64,000 nt of DNA. Source: Microtetraspora sp. NBRC 13810. GTDB taxonomy: Bacteria > Actinomycetota > Actinomycetes > Streptosporangiales > Streptosporangiaceae. Under the pieces are notes generated by a model, which worked only from the letters and a program-made list of their open reading frames with translations, had not been told where the DNA came from and did not search any database. The position numbers were made by a program, and so were the translations under genes. Where the stretch lies: NCBI RefSeq assembly GCF_030268685.1, contig NZ_BSRQ01000008.1, positions 62,001 to 126,000 on the forward strand, read 5' to 3'. Shown piece by piece: positions 1 to 8,059 of the stretch (its first letter is position 1; every line of letters starts with the position of its first letter).

Positions 1-1
1 G

Positions 2-154
2 GCGCCCGGCGCGGGAGTGGTCCGTTTCGTGGCTCCCGCCCGTTTCGGCGACGTGGTCGCGGTGCCGCCGGAGTTCTTTCGCGTGTTCACGCCCTACATT
101 ATGGCCTCTTGCGCAATCGCTTGTTCGCCATACCGAGCCAGCTCATGCGGCTGA
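2..154 (+). pseudogene. 3' end of a broken reading frame, possibly a truncated DNA photolyase
   Basis: The frame enters from outside the window. From base 2 to about 97 its codons nearly all end in G or C, as in real genes here, and it ends in the stretch FFRVFTPY. That resembles the conserved RVFTPY/FTPFWRAW element of the N-terminal half of class I DNA photolyases. After base 97 the codon bias collapses and an unrelated tail runs to a stop at 152-154, where a photolyase would continue for several hundred residues. The seen facts are the bias break and the motif. The photolyase identity is inferred from a short match, and a different family is quite possible. Confidence 0.35.
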
Positions 155-261
155 TCATCCAGGACCAAGCGCTTGCTAACAAAGCCGCGCCGCGTCACTC
201 TTCCTGTCAAACACCCCTGAAACGGACCCGTCGGATATCTCTATACGCCACCATCCTGAAC

Positions 262-1668
262 ATGGCGAATCTCGGCTATCCGTTCACGCTGGGCGTCGCG
301 TCGGGAGAACCGGCGCCCGACGGCGTCATCATCTGGACCCGGCTGGCGCCGGACCCGCTCGGGCTGGACCCCGGCAGACCCGGCGGCATGCCGCGGCAGG
401 AGGTCCCGGTGCGCTGGCAGGTCGCCGAGGACCAGGGCTTCAGCAAAATCGTCAGACAGGGGACCGCGCACGCCCAGCACGCCTGGGGGCACAGCGTGCA
501 CGTGCGGGTGGACGGGCTGCGGCCGGGGCGGGAGTACTTCTACCGGTTCTCCGCGGACGCCCCCTTCGCCACGCCGGACAACCCGGCCACCAGCCCGGTC
601 GGCCGCACCAGGACCGCGCCCGCCGCGGACTCCGGCGCGGCCGTCAGCTTCGCGGTCGTCTCCTGCCAGCGGTTCGAGCACGGCTACTACACCGCCCACC
701 GCCACCTCGCGGTCGAGCGGCCCGACGTGGTCTTCCACCTGGGCGACTACATCTACGAGTACGGCCGTCCCGCCGCCCCCGCGCCCGGCCGCTACGTGCG
801 CCCGCTGGAGGCGCCCGCCCGGGAGTGCACGACGCTGCACGACTACCGCAACCGTTACGCGAAGTACCGGATGGACGGGGACCTGCGGGCCGCGCACGCC
901 GCGGCGCCCTGGGTGACCACCTGGGACGACCACGAGGTGGAGGACAACTACGCCGGGACGCGCCCCGCCGACGGCTCGGACCCGGCCGCCTTCGCGCGCC
1001 GCCGCACCGCCGCCTACCGCGCCTACTTCGAGCACCTGCCGCTGCGGATCCGGCCGGACGGCGACGGGCTGCAGATGTACCGCTGGCGGCCCTACGGCAC
1101 GGTGGCCGACTTCCTGGTCCTCGACTCGCGGCAGCACCGCACCGGGACCGACATGCTCGGACCGGCCCAGGAGCAGTGGCTGATCAACCGGCTGCGCTCC
1201 TCCAGGGCGCGATGGAAGGTGCTGGTGCAGCCGCTGTTCTTCGCCGAGCGGATCTTCCCCGGGCCGCCGCCGGCCGTCGGCAGGGACGCCTGGGACGCGT
1301 TCAAGGAGCAGCGGGCCCGGATCATGGCCGCCGCGGGCGAGGGCCTGGTGGTGCTGAGCGGGGACGTGCACAACCACTGGGCCGGGGAACTCGCCTTCGA
1401 CGGGACCGGGAACTCGCTCGGCGCGGAGTTCGTCTGCTCCTCGGTCAGCAGCGCGCCTTCCGGTACCGACAACGCGGCCGTGCTCGCCGCCAACCCGCAC
1501 CTCAAGTACTTCGACGGGCACCGCGGCTACCTCACGGGGACGGTGACCAGGGACCGGTTCGAGGTGTCCTTCCGCACGGTGGACTTCGTGGACCGCCCCG
1601 GCGCGCCGGTGAGCACGAGCGCGGTGTTCGGCGTGGAGGGCGGGCGTCTGCGGCGGCTCGACGTGTGA
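262..1668 (+). CDS. PhoD-like alkaline phosphatase / phosphodiesterase
   Basis: Metallophosphatase of the PhoD family, which hydrolyses phosphomonoesters or diesters with Fe/Ca-type metals. Residues 5-110 form the PhoD N-terminal beta domain (PFTLGVASGEPAPDGVIIWT). The catalytic domain follows, with VVSCQRFEHG near 132, HLGDYIYEYG near 158, WDDHEVEDNY near 220 and the metal-binding SGDVHNHW near 366. The length of 468 aa is usual. The start at 262 is chosen because homology begins at once; a TTG at 109 would add 51 unlike residues. Most family members carry a Tat signal, and none is visible here, so the protein is either cytoplasmic or has lost its leader in the disturbed DNA just upstream. 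Confidence 0.85.
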   Translation: MANLGYPFTLGVASGEPAPDGVIIWTRLAPDPLGLDPGRPGGMPRQEVPVRWQVAEDQGFSKIVRQGTAHAQHAWGHSVHVRVDGLRPGREYFYRFSADAPFATPDNPATSPVGRTRTAPAADSGAAVSFAVVSCQRFEHGYYTAHRHLAVERPDVVFHLGDYIYEYGRPAAPAPGRYVRPLEAPARECTTLHDYRNRYAKYRMDGDLRAAHAAAPWVTTWDDHEVEDNYAGTRPADGSDPAAFARRRTAAYRAYFEHLPLRIRPDGDGLQMYRWRPYGTVADFLVLDSRQHRTGTDMLGPAQEQWLINRLRSSRARWKVLVQPLFFAERIFPGPPPAVGRDAWDAFKEQRARIMAAAGEGLVVLSGDVHNHWAGELAFDGTGNSLGAEFVCSSVSSAPSGTDNAAVLAANPHLKYFDGHRGYLTGTVTRDRFEVSFRTVDFVDRPGAPVSTSAVFGVEGGRLRRLDV

Positions 1669-1687
1669 AGACCCCACTAGCGGACAA

Positions 1688-1696
1688 GAAAGTTTC
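1688..1696. promoter_or_regulatory. possible ROK-type operator upstream of the glycosidase
   Basis: A perfect 9-base palindrome GAAAGTTTC lies 37 bases before the glycosidase start, inside the wider element caagaaagtttcctattag. Actinobacterial ROK-family regulators of amino-sugar genes bind sites built on AGGAAA-TTTCCT half-sites. The right half here (TTTCCTA) fits well and the left half less so. The regulator is not in the window, so this is inference from motif and context. Confidence 0.35.
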
Positions 1697-1732
1697 CTAT
1701 TAGATTGGCGGCATGCTCAAGAGCGGTGACGC

Positions 1733-3316
1733 ATGAGCCGGCGCGGGGACGAGTTGCTGCGCCTGGCCGACGGGGTTCTCCTTCCGGGGTTCGAGGGCAC
1801 GACGCCGCCCGACTGGGTGCGGCGCCGGCTCGCCGGCGGGCTGGCGGGCGTGGTGCTGTTCTCCCGCAACATCGTGCCGGGGGACCCCGGGCAGGTGGCC
1901 GCGCTGACGGCGGCGCTCAAGGCGGAGAACCCGGACGCCGTCGTGGGCATCGACGAGGAGTCGGGGGAGGTGACCCGGCTGGAGGCCGCCTCGGGCAGCA
2001 GCCGGCCGGGCGGTTACGCGCTCGGCGTCGTCGACGACGTCGAGCTGACCGAGGAGATCGCCCGCGGGCTCGGCGCCGACCTTGCGGGGGCCGGCGTCAC
2101 CGTCAACTTCGCGCCCTCCGCCGACGTCAACTCCAACCCCGACAACCCGGTCATCGGCCTGCGCGCGTTCGGCGCCGACCCGGCGCTCGTCGCCCGGCAC
2201 ACCGTCGCCTGGGTGCGCGGCCTCCAGTCGGCCGGCGTCGCCGCCTGCGCCAAGCACTTCCCCGGCCACGGCGACACCTCGGTCGACTCCCACCACGCCG
2301 CGCCCTACCTGCCGGTCACCGCCGAGGAACTGCGGGAGACGGCGCTGGTGCCCTTCCGCGCGGCGGTGGAGGCGGGGGTGCGCGCGGTGATGACCGGCCA
2401 CCTGGTCGTCCCCGCCATCGACCCCGGCATCCCGGCCACGCTGAGCCGCGAGGTGCTGACCGGGGTGCTCCGCGGCGAACTCGGCTTCGGCGGGCTCGTG
2501 GTCACCGACGCCATCGAGATGTCCGCGGTCGCCGGGCCGTACGGGATCGGCGGGGCGGCGGCGCGGGCCGTCGCGGCCGGGGCGGACGCGATCTGCGTCG
2601 GCGGCGAGAACGTCGACCAGCGGACCGCGGAACGGCTGCGCGACGCGATCGCCGACGCCGTGATCGACGGGCTGCTGTCCGAGGAGCGCCTCGCCGAGGC
2701 GGCCGGGCGGGTGGCCGAGCTGGCCGCCTGGTCCGCCGCCCGCCCGAGGCACGGGGGGCTGAACGGCGTGTCGTCCGGGGGGCTCGGCGGGGAGCCGGGA
2801 GGGGCCCCGGACGGCGCGCTTCCCACCACGCTCGGGCTGGCCGCTGCGCGGCGCGCGCTGCGCGTCACCCGGCGCTCGGCGGCCGTGGCGTTCCCGCTCG
2901 CCGGGCCGCCGCACGTGCTCGAACTGGCGCCGGAGACCAATCTCGCCATCGACAAGGGCACCCCGTGGGGCGTCAGCGGCCCGCTGGCCGAACTGCTGCC
3001 CGGCACCACCGTGACCCGGCTGCGCGCCGACGGCGCCACCGGCTCCGCCGTGGAGAGCGTCCTCGCCGAGGCCGTGGGACGGCCGCTGGTGGCCGTGGTC
3101 CGCGACGCGCACCGGCACAAGTGGCAGATGGACGTGCTCGGCCACCTGCTCGCCGCGCGGCCGGACGCCGTCGTGGTCGAGATGGGCCTGCCCGGCCGCT
3201 CCGACCTCGGCGCCGTGCACATCGCGACGCACGGCTCGGCCCCGGTCTGCGGCATGGCCGCCGCCGAGGTCCTCACCGGCCGCGCCACCACCCCCGCCCC
3301 GGTCCCCGCCCGCTGA
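1733..3316 (+). CDS. glycoside hydrolase family 3, beta-N-acetylhexosaminidase (NagZ-like)
   Basis: Family 3 glycosidase of 527 aa, expected to remove N-acetylglucosamine from muropeptides or chitin oligosaccharides. The (beta/alpha)8 domain fills roughly residues 1-330. The sugar-binding and catalytic loop KHFPGHGDTSVDSH lies near 173-186 and is the hallmark of NagZ-type enzymes, whose general acid is a His in this loop. The nucleophile Asp is in VTDAIEM near 259. A smaller C-terminal domain follows after a Gly/Pro-rich linker near 340-370. No signal peptide is seen, so the enzyme is probably cytoplasmic and acts in wall recycling. The gene stands alone with its own upstream region. Confidence 0.88.
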   Translation: MSRRGDELLRLADGVLLPGFEGTTPPDWVRRRLAGGLAGVVLFSRNIVPGDPGQVAALTAALKAENPDAVVGIDEESGEVTRLEAASGSSRPGGYALGVVDDVELTEEIARGLGADLAGAGVTVNFAPSADVNSNPDNPVIGLRAFGADPALVARHTVAWVRGLQSAGVAACAKHFPGHGDTSVDSHHAAPYLPVTAEELRETALVPFRAAVEAGVRAVMTGHLVVPAIDPGIPATLSREVLTGVLRGELGFGGLVVTDAIEMSAVAGPYGIGGAAARAVAAGADAICVGGENVDQRTAERLRDAIADAVIDGLLSEERLAEAAGRVAELAAWSAARPRHGGLNGVSSGGLGGEPGGAPDGALPTTLGLAAARRALRVTRRSAAVAFPLAGPPHVLELAPETNLAIDKGTPWGVSGPLAELLPGTTVTRLRADGATGSAVESVLAEAVGRPLVAVVRDAHRHKWQMDVLGHLLAARPDAVVVEMGLPGRSDLGAVHIATHGSAPVCGMAAAEVLTGRATTPAPVPAR

Positions 3317-3521
3317 CTCCCACCCGCTTTCCGGGCGTTTTGGCAGGCTGTGAAGTTTCTGTTACGTAGGGCTATCAGGCCACGACGTTCGGTTATATGC
3401 TTCGTTGCGTTTGACTGAGAGGTCAGGCCCGAAGTCAGGAGAGGTGTCAGGTCCCATCGGGCCCTGGGGCGGGCGCCGATCGGGCTTCGGTGACAGCCAT
3501 CCAAAGGGCGAAGGAGCTGAA

Positions 3522-3776
3522 GTGATCAAGAAGCTGTGCGTCACCGGTGCCGTGATCACCGCTGCGGCGGGTGTCACCCTGCTCGCCACCCCCGCGCACG
3601 CGGACGATTGGGACAACTGGAGCAACAACAGCCGTTCACTCCAGTCGGGCAACCTGTTCGGCAACGTCGCCAACAGCAACATCGGCTCCGGTGAGTCGAC
3701 CAACGTCAACAACGTCAACGGCATCGCGTCCACCGCGCGCAACGGCAGCGCCGCGGTGACGTTCAACTTCCGCTGA
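3522..3776 (+). CDS. small secreted Asn/Ser-rich protein
   Basis: An 84-residue protein with a clean Sec signal peptide: two Lys, a hydrophobic core, then ATPAHA with predicted cleavage after residue 27. The mature part is only 57 residues, contains no Cys and is rich in Asn, Ser and Gly, with repeated short elements such as GNLFGNVANSN and TNVNNVNG. The GTG start at 3522 follows AAGGAG by six bases, whereas the longer open frame from 3405 has no such support. A strong hairpin follows the stop. Asn-rich short repeats recall self-assembling surface proteins such as rodlins, but there is no clear family match, so the function is unknown. Confidence 0.75.
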   Translation: MIKKLCVTGAVITAAAGVTLLATPAHADDWDNWSNNSRSLQSGNLFGNVANSNIGSGESTNVNNVNGIASTARNGSAAVTFNFR

Positions 3777-3786
3777 CCGAGAGAGT

Positions 3787-3818
3787 GCGGGCCGGGCTCC
3801 TGAAGGGGTCCGGCCCGC
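3787..3818 (+). terminator. rho-independent-type hairpin after the small secreted protein
   Basis: A perfect 9-bp stem (gcgggccgg at 3787-3795 with ccggcccgc at 3810-3818) and a 14-base loop starts ten bases after the stop. It lacks a U tract, as is usual for terminators in high-GC actinomycetes. Confidence 0.7.
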
Positions 3819-3879
3819 GTCCATGTCCGCCCTCGCCGGTACCGTGGGGACGCCGGTGCGCGAGGCGGAAGGGCGGGGC

Positions 3880-4701
3880 ATGGGATCTTCGGTGGCATAC
3901 GTGACGTTCGCCGACCCGGACGGGCACGACGACGAGCGGGAGACGGTGCTCGCCGCGTGGGCGGAGGCGGGGATCGCCGGCCGGGCCGTGCGCTGGGACG
4001 ACCCGGAGGCCGACTGGGGGTCCTTCCAGGCCGCGGTCGTCCGCTCCACCTGGGACTACGTGCGGCGCAGGGCGGAGTTCACGGCCTGGGCGCACCGGGC
4101 CGCGGGCCTGACCAGGCTGCTCAACCCGGCCCCGGTGATCGAGCGCAACACCGACAAGACCTACCTGCGTGAGCTGGGCGTGCCCGTCGTGCCCACCCAC
4201 TGGACCGACACCGGCCTGCCCCTCTGGGACGAGTACGTCGTCAAGCCGGCGATCTCGGCCGGCGCCCGGGACACGATCCGCACCGCCGACCGCGAGGAGG
4301 CCGCCCGGCACGCCGCCGCGCTGCGCTCCGGCGGCCGGACGCCGATGATCCAGCCGTATCTCCCCATGGTGGAGGCCGAGGGCGAGACCTCGCTGGTCTA
4401 CTTCGGCCGCGTCTTCAGCCACGCCGTACGGCGCAGCGCGATGTTGTCCGGCTCGGCCGCCGGCGTGGACAACGTGCGGGCCGCCCTCCGCGACCCCGCG
4501 CCCGACCAACTGGAACTGGCCGGGCGGGTGCTGGCCGGGATCCCCGGCGACCTGCTCTACGCGCGGGTGGACCTGGTCCGGCTGGCCGGCGGCGAACCGG
4601 CGCTGATGGAACTGGAGCTCACCGAGCCCTACCTCTACCTCCGCTGGGCGCCCGGTTCGGCGGACAGGTTGGCCGCCGCGCTGAAGGCGCTGCTGACGTA
4701 G
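3880..4701 (+). CDS. ATP-grasp domain protein
   Basis: A 273-residue enzyme of the ATP-grasp superfamily, similar in plan to actinobacterial proteins near glutathione synthetase/RimK and DcsG. The N-terminal part has the typical element VVRSTWDYVRRRAEF. The ATP-binding Lys is in YVVKPAISAGARDT, and the metal-binding acidic stretch is LMELELTEP near the C-terminus. The substrate is unknown; the family joins a carboxylate to an amine or thiol at the cost of ATP. The start at 3880 follows a purine-rich GGAAGGGCGGGG, and the frame could extend to 3823 with weaker support. The gene is convergent with the SDR gene, ten bases away. Confidence 0.8.
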   Translation: MGSSVAYVTFADPDGHDDERETVLAAWAEAGIAGRAVRWDDPEADWGSFQAAVVRSTWDYVRRRAEFTAWAHRAAGLTRLLNPAPVIERNTDKTYLRELGVPVVPTHWTDTGLPLWDEYVVKPAISAGARDTIRTADREEAARHAAALRSGGRTPMIQPYLPMVEAEGETSLVYFGRVFSHAVRRSAMLSGSAAGVDNVRAALRDPAPDQLELAGRVLAGIPGDLLYARVDLVRLAGGEPALMELELTEPYLYLRWAPGSADRLAAALKALLT

Positions 4702-4710
4702 CGGTACCGG

Positions 4711-5472
4711 TCAGCCGTGGGTGGAGAGGCCGCCGTCCACCGGGATGACCGCGCCGGTCAGGTAGGAGCCGGCCCGGGAGGCGAGGAAGATCGCCGTGCC
4801 CGCCATGTCCTCGGGGCGGCCGATCCGGCCGAGCGGCACGTCGGAGGCGATCCGGTCACGGGTGGCGGGGTCGTCGAGCGCGAAGGCCATCATCTTGGAG
4901 TCGAACGGCCCGGGGGCGATCGCGTTCACGGTGATCGACTCGCCGGCGAGCCGGTGGGCGAGGTGCCGGGTCAGCATGTGCACGGCCGCCTTGGTGGAGG
5001 AGTAGGCGAAGCTGTCCAGGCCGGGCACCCGGATGCCGTCGATGGAGCCGATGTTGATCACGCGGGCGGGGTCGCCGGGGGTCGCCGCGGCGCGCAGCAG
5101 CGGCAGGAACCGCCTGGTCAGGAAGAAGACGCCCTTGACGTTGACGCCCCACAGCTTGTCGAAGGCGCTCTCCGGGTAGTCCTCCAGCGGCGCCCCCCAG
5201 GTGGCCCCCGCGTTGTTGACCAGCACGTCCAGCCGGTCCTCCGCGGCGGACACGGCCTCGTGCAGCGCCGCAACGCCCTGCGGCGTGGACAGGTCGGCGG
5301 GAACGGCGACGCAGCCCAGCTCCGCCGCCGTCTTCTCGACCTCCGCCGCCTTGCGCGAGGAGATGTAGACCTTGGCCCCCGCCTGGACGAATCCTTCGGC
5401 GATCATCCTGCCGATGCCCCGTGAGCCGCCGGTGACGACGACCGTCTTGCCTTCCACCGAGAACAGGTTCAT
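4711..5472 (-). CDS. SDR family oxidoreductase
   Basis: Classical short-chain dehydrogenase of 253 aa. The NAD(P)-binding TGGSRGIG is at 14-21, NNAG near 91, catalytic Ser in NIGSIDG and the YSSTK Tyr/Lys pair after it. The C-terminus ends in VDGG, as in the FabG-like group. Arg/Lys residues after the second strand (SSRKAAEV) favour NADP(H). The substrate cannot be told from sequence. The gene lies alone, convergent with the ATP-grasp gene and 62 bases downstream of the DUF2252 gene on the same strand, so co-transcription is possible. Confidence 0.87.
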   Translation of the reverse strand: MNLFSVEGKTVVVTGGSRGIGRMIAEGFVQAGAKVYISSRKAAEVEKTAAELGCVAVPADLSTPQGVAALHEAVSAAEDRLDVLVNNAGATWGAPLEDYPESAFDKLWGVNVKGVFFLTRRFLPLLRAAATPGDPARVINIGSIDGIRVPGLDSFAYSSTKAAVHMLTRHLAHRLAGESITVNAIAPGPFDSKMMAFALDDPATRDRIASDVPLGRIGRPEDMAGTAIFLASRAGSYLTGAVIPVDGGLSTHG

Positions 5473-5534
5473 ACGCCCCGATGATGCCCTACGGCCACCG
5501 ACCCGTCCATACCGACTGGTCGGTCTCGATGGGG

Positions 5535-6845
5535 TCAGAGGCCCGGCAACCGGCCGTTGCGGAACAGGTCCACGAAGGTCTGGTGGTCCTCGCGGGCCTG
5601 CGCGCCGTACGCGTGCGCGAAGCCGGTCAGCGTCTTGACGAAGTCGCCGTGCCGGCCGTCGACCGCCGCCACGATCGCCTCCTCGGTGGAGAAGTCCACC
5701 AGGTCGTGGCTGGACTCGTCGTCGGCCACGGAGTGCATCCTGGCCACCGCGTGCCCGAGGTCGCGGATCACCGAGGACAGCTCCTCCGGCTCGTTGAGGT
5801 CGTCCCAGTCGAGGTCGGCGGAGTACGGCGAGACCTCCGCGACGAGCTGGCCCACGCCGTCCAGCGTCGTGTAGCCGAGCCACGGGTCGGCGTACGCCTG
5901 CAGCGCCCGCTGCGACTCGGCCGTGCGGTGGCCCTGGTGCAGGAAGTAGCCGTGCACCTTCTCGTCGTCGATGTACCGGGCTACGGCGGGCACCTGGGCC
6001 TGCTTCATGTACAGGATGACGTCGTTCTCCAGCGCCTGCGTGTGGCCTTCGAGCAGCAGGTTGTACGACGGCAGGCCGGCCGAGCCGATCCCCACCCCGC
6101 TGCGCAGCGCCATGTCCTTGATCACGTGCTCGACCTGCCTGCCGCCTCCCGGGACCGGCGGCAGGGTCGTCAGATAGCCGAGGAACGCCTCCTCCACCGC
6201 CTGCCTGGCCTCCGCGCCCACCGGCCGCCGCCCGTCCATGGCGGCGAACCGCCGGTCGAAGCCGTCGATCGTGGTCTCGATGTCGAGCAGCGCCACCCGG
6301 GTGTTCAGCCTGGCCCGCTGGAGGACCTTGTGCAGGGCGCCGGTGGTGGTGTCCAGGGTCAGGGCGCCGATGCCCTCGTCGCCGCCCTCGGCGACGGCCG
6401 TGAGCTCGTCGAGGTAGGCCCGCGCGAAGTCCGTGACCAGCGAGGTGATCGCGTCGTCGGACAGCGCCTTGGCGTAGCCGATGAGCGCCAGGCTGGCGGA
6501 CAGCCGCTTGAGGTCCCAGATGAACGGCCCCACGTAGGCCTCGTCGAAGTCGTTGACGTTGAAGACGAGGACGCCGGAGGCGTTCATGTAGGTGCCGAAG
6601 TTCTCGGCGTGCAGGTCGCCGTGGATCCAGACCCGGCCGGTCCTGGCGTCGAGGAAGTCGTCGTCGGCGAAGTCGCCGGTCAGGTCCGCGTAGAACAGGG
6701 AGGCGCTGCCCCGGTAGAACGCGAACGGCGTCGCCGCCATCTTCCTGAACTTCCGCCGGAAGGCGGCGGGGTCTCGTCTGATCGATTCACCGAACTCCGT
6801 GCTGAGGACTTCGAGGATGTGCTCGGCACGCCGCGTGTCTTTCAT
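5535..6845 (-). CDS. DUF2252 family protein (kinase-like fold)
   Basis: A 436-residue member of DUF2252, a family with distant likeness to aminoglycoside phosphotransferases. The kinase-like elements are visible: HGDLHAENFG near residue 76, matching the catalytic loop, and FNVNDFDEA near 96, matching the metal-binding Asp. The function of the family is not established. The start at 6845 is chosen because homology begins at MKDTRRAEHI; the upstream extension to 6926 is Arg/Ala-rich and atypical. It lies between the SDR and VOC genes on the same strand. Confidence 0.82.
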   Translation of the reverse strand: MKDTRRAEHILEVLSTEFGESIRRDPAAFRRKFRKMAATPFAFYRGSASLFYADLTGDFADDDFLDARTGRVWIHGDLHAENFGTYMNASGVLVFNVNDFDEAYVGPFIWDLKRLSASLALIGYAKALSDDAITSLVTDFARAYLDELTAVAEGGDEGIGALTLDTTTGALHKVLQRARLNTRVALLDIETTIDGFDRRFAAMDGRRPVGAEARQAVEEAFLGYLTTLPPVPGGGRQVEHVIKDMALRSGVGIGSAGLPSYNLLLEGHTQALENDVILYMKQAQVPAVARYIDDEKVHGYFLHQGHRTAESQRALQAYADPWLGYTTLDGVGQLVAEVSPYSADLDWDDLNEPEELSSVIRDLGHAVARMHSVADDESSHDLVDFSTEEAIVAAVDGRHGDFVKTLTGFAHAYGAQAREDHQTFVDLFRNGRLPGL

Positions 6846-6929
6846 GGTCGTGCACGCTAGAGCCCACCGGGCCCGGCGCGCCAGGCGGCCCCGCCCGTCG
6901 GGGCGATCCGCCGGCGCGACCGCCACCGG

Positions 6930-7298
6930 TCACTCCCCTCGCGGGCTCAGGCCGTACAGGTTGCCCTCGTTGTCGCGGAAGCTGGCCCACCAGCCCCAGG
7001 GCTGCTGGGAGGGCTTGTCGACGAACTCGACGCCCCGGCCGGACAGCTCCTCGAAGGTGCGCTGGATGTCGTCGCAGACGAAGATCATATTGCTCAGCCG
7101 GCCGATCTTCGACTCCTCGAAGACGGGGGCGAACAGGACGAGGTGGATGCTGGAGTCGGTGGAGCGGACCTCGATCCAGCGGGCGTCTTCGCCCATCGGC
7201 TGGTCGATCACTTCCTCGAAGCCCATCTTGTCGATCCAGAACCGCTTGGCGCCGTCCTGGTCCCGAACATTGAGTGTGATCTTGCCGACCCCGATCAT
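6930..7298 (-). CDS. VOC / glyoxalase superfamily protein
   Basis: A 122-residue single VOC module (beta-alpha-beta-beta-beta twice), family of glyoxalase I, dioxygenases and bleomycin-binding proteins. It opens with KITLNVRDQDGAKRFWIDKMGF and closes with SFRDNEGNLYGLSPR, the usual last strand with a metal-site Glu position (DNEGN). The start at 7298 follows AAAGGAG at good spacing. Without a defined ligand set the reaction is unknown. It precedes the DUF2252 gene by 84 bases on the same strand. Confidence 0.85.
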   Translation of the reverse strand: MIGVGKITLNVRDQDGAKRFWIDKMGFEEVIDQPMGEDARWIEVRSTDSSIHLVLFAPVFEESKIGRLSNMIFVCDDIQRTFEELSGRGVEFVDKPSQQPWGWWASFRDNEGNLYGLSPRGE

Positions 7299-7501
7299 GC
7301 ACCTTCTCCTTTCGCCGCCCCCAAGCCTGGTACCGCCCGCATCGCCAGTCCAAGACCGACCGATATGTGGCAGGTATAGGTTTGCCCTGGTCGGGGGATC
7401 TGCCGGAAGGTGTGGATCAGGCGCGGAGACCGCCGACGCCGCCGTCGCCGCCGGGAAGAAGATCGGCGGGGGCCGGGCGCGACGGACGTTGGGGAGAGTG
7501 C

Positions 7502-7528
7502 CCTGGCGGGCGTGGGGGACCCGCCAGG
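7502..7528 (-). terminator. hairpin between the 111-aa gene and the VOC gene
   Basis: Perfect 9-bp stem (cctggcggg at 7502-7510, cccgccagg at 7520-7528) with a 9-base loop, 57 bases past the stop of the upstream minus-strand gene. It is placed to end that transcript. The rest of 7299-7584 shows no gene. Confidence 0.55.
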
Positions 7529-7584
7529 ACACCTCCCTTCCGAGCGCGGAGGCGGTTTCCAGGACCCCGGCGAGGGATGGGGTC

Positions 7585-7920
7585 CTAGGCCGATCGTCCG
7601 TGCTCGGAACCGGTGGGGGAGTGGACCTCCTCGGCGGAGGGCTCCGGTCGTCGGTAGGTGCGCGCGATCAGGTCGGCGGCACCGACGGGGTCGTCCGCCG
7701 GATGGGTGGTCTCCCGCCCGTCCACGGTCGTCCAGACGAACATCCCGTCTCTGCACCACACGGTCAGCTCGGGCAGCACGGAAAGCACGGACATGCCGCT
7801 CCCATTGCTCTGGTAGGTGTGGGTGAATCCCTGGCGATGCAACGCGTAACGCAGCAGGCGCGTCGCCTCCCGGGGATCGTGCCAGGGCAGGTTCGGCGTG
7901 CCCTCGCGGACCGTCAGCAC
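7585..7920 (-). CDS. small hypothetical protein
   Basis: A 111-residue protein not recognised as any named family. It begins MLTVREGTPNLPWHDPREAT, has a central mixed region with LSVLPELTVWCRDGMFVW, and ends in a polar tail. It has neither a signal peptide nor a membrane segment. The GTG start follows GGGGTGGAGG. It is divergent from the GntR gene at 8060 and shares the 139-base region between them, so it may be one of that regulator's targets. Small proteins of this general kind often sit beside regulators in Streptosporangiales, which is context, not function. Confidence 0.6.
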   Translation of the reverse strand: MLTVREGTPNLPWHDPREATRLLRYALHRQGFTHTYQSNGSGMSVLSVLPELTVWCRDGMFVWTTVDGRETTHPADDPVGAADLIARTYRRPEPSAEEVHSPTGSEHGRSA

Positions 7921-8015
7921 CGGCCTCCACCCCCCTTGCAGACCTTTGATGGATTTGTACCAACGTTTGGATGATGCGGGTCAACAGGCGGCGCGGTCAA
8001 GGCCTGAGTTTCACA

Positions 8016-8034
8016 CTAGAACCAGATCGTCTAG
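8016..8034. promoter_or_regulatory. candidate GntR operator
   Basis: An inverted repeat CTAGA-N9-TCTAG lies 26 bases before the GntR start, between two divergent genes. GntR/HutC regulators commonly bind such palindromes in their own promoter. The same 7-mer TCTAGAT recurs at 43321, in the promoter region of the tandem-GntR genes. Confidence 0.4.
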
Positions 8035-8059
8035 ATTCGTTGGCACAAAAGGGGTGAAT

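Noticed and set aside
94-198. 34-residue minus-strand frame as an annotated gene
   Set aside because: Too short and at a disturbed junction to call as a gene; recorded only in the finding on the left edge.
241-1677. 478-residue minus-strand frame over the PhoD gene
   Set aside because: Val/Arg/Pro/His-rich shadow of a GC-rich gene; all PhoD motifs are on the plus strand.
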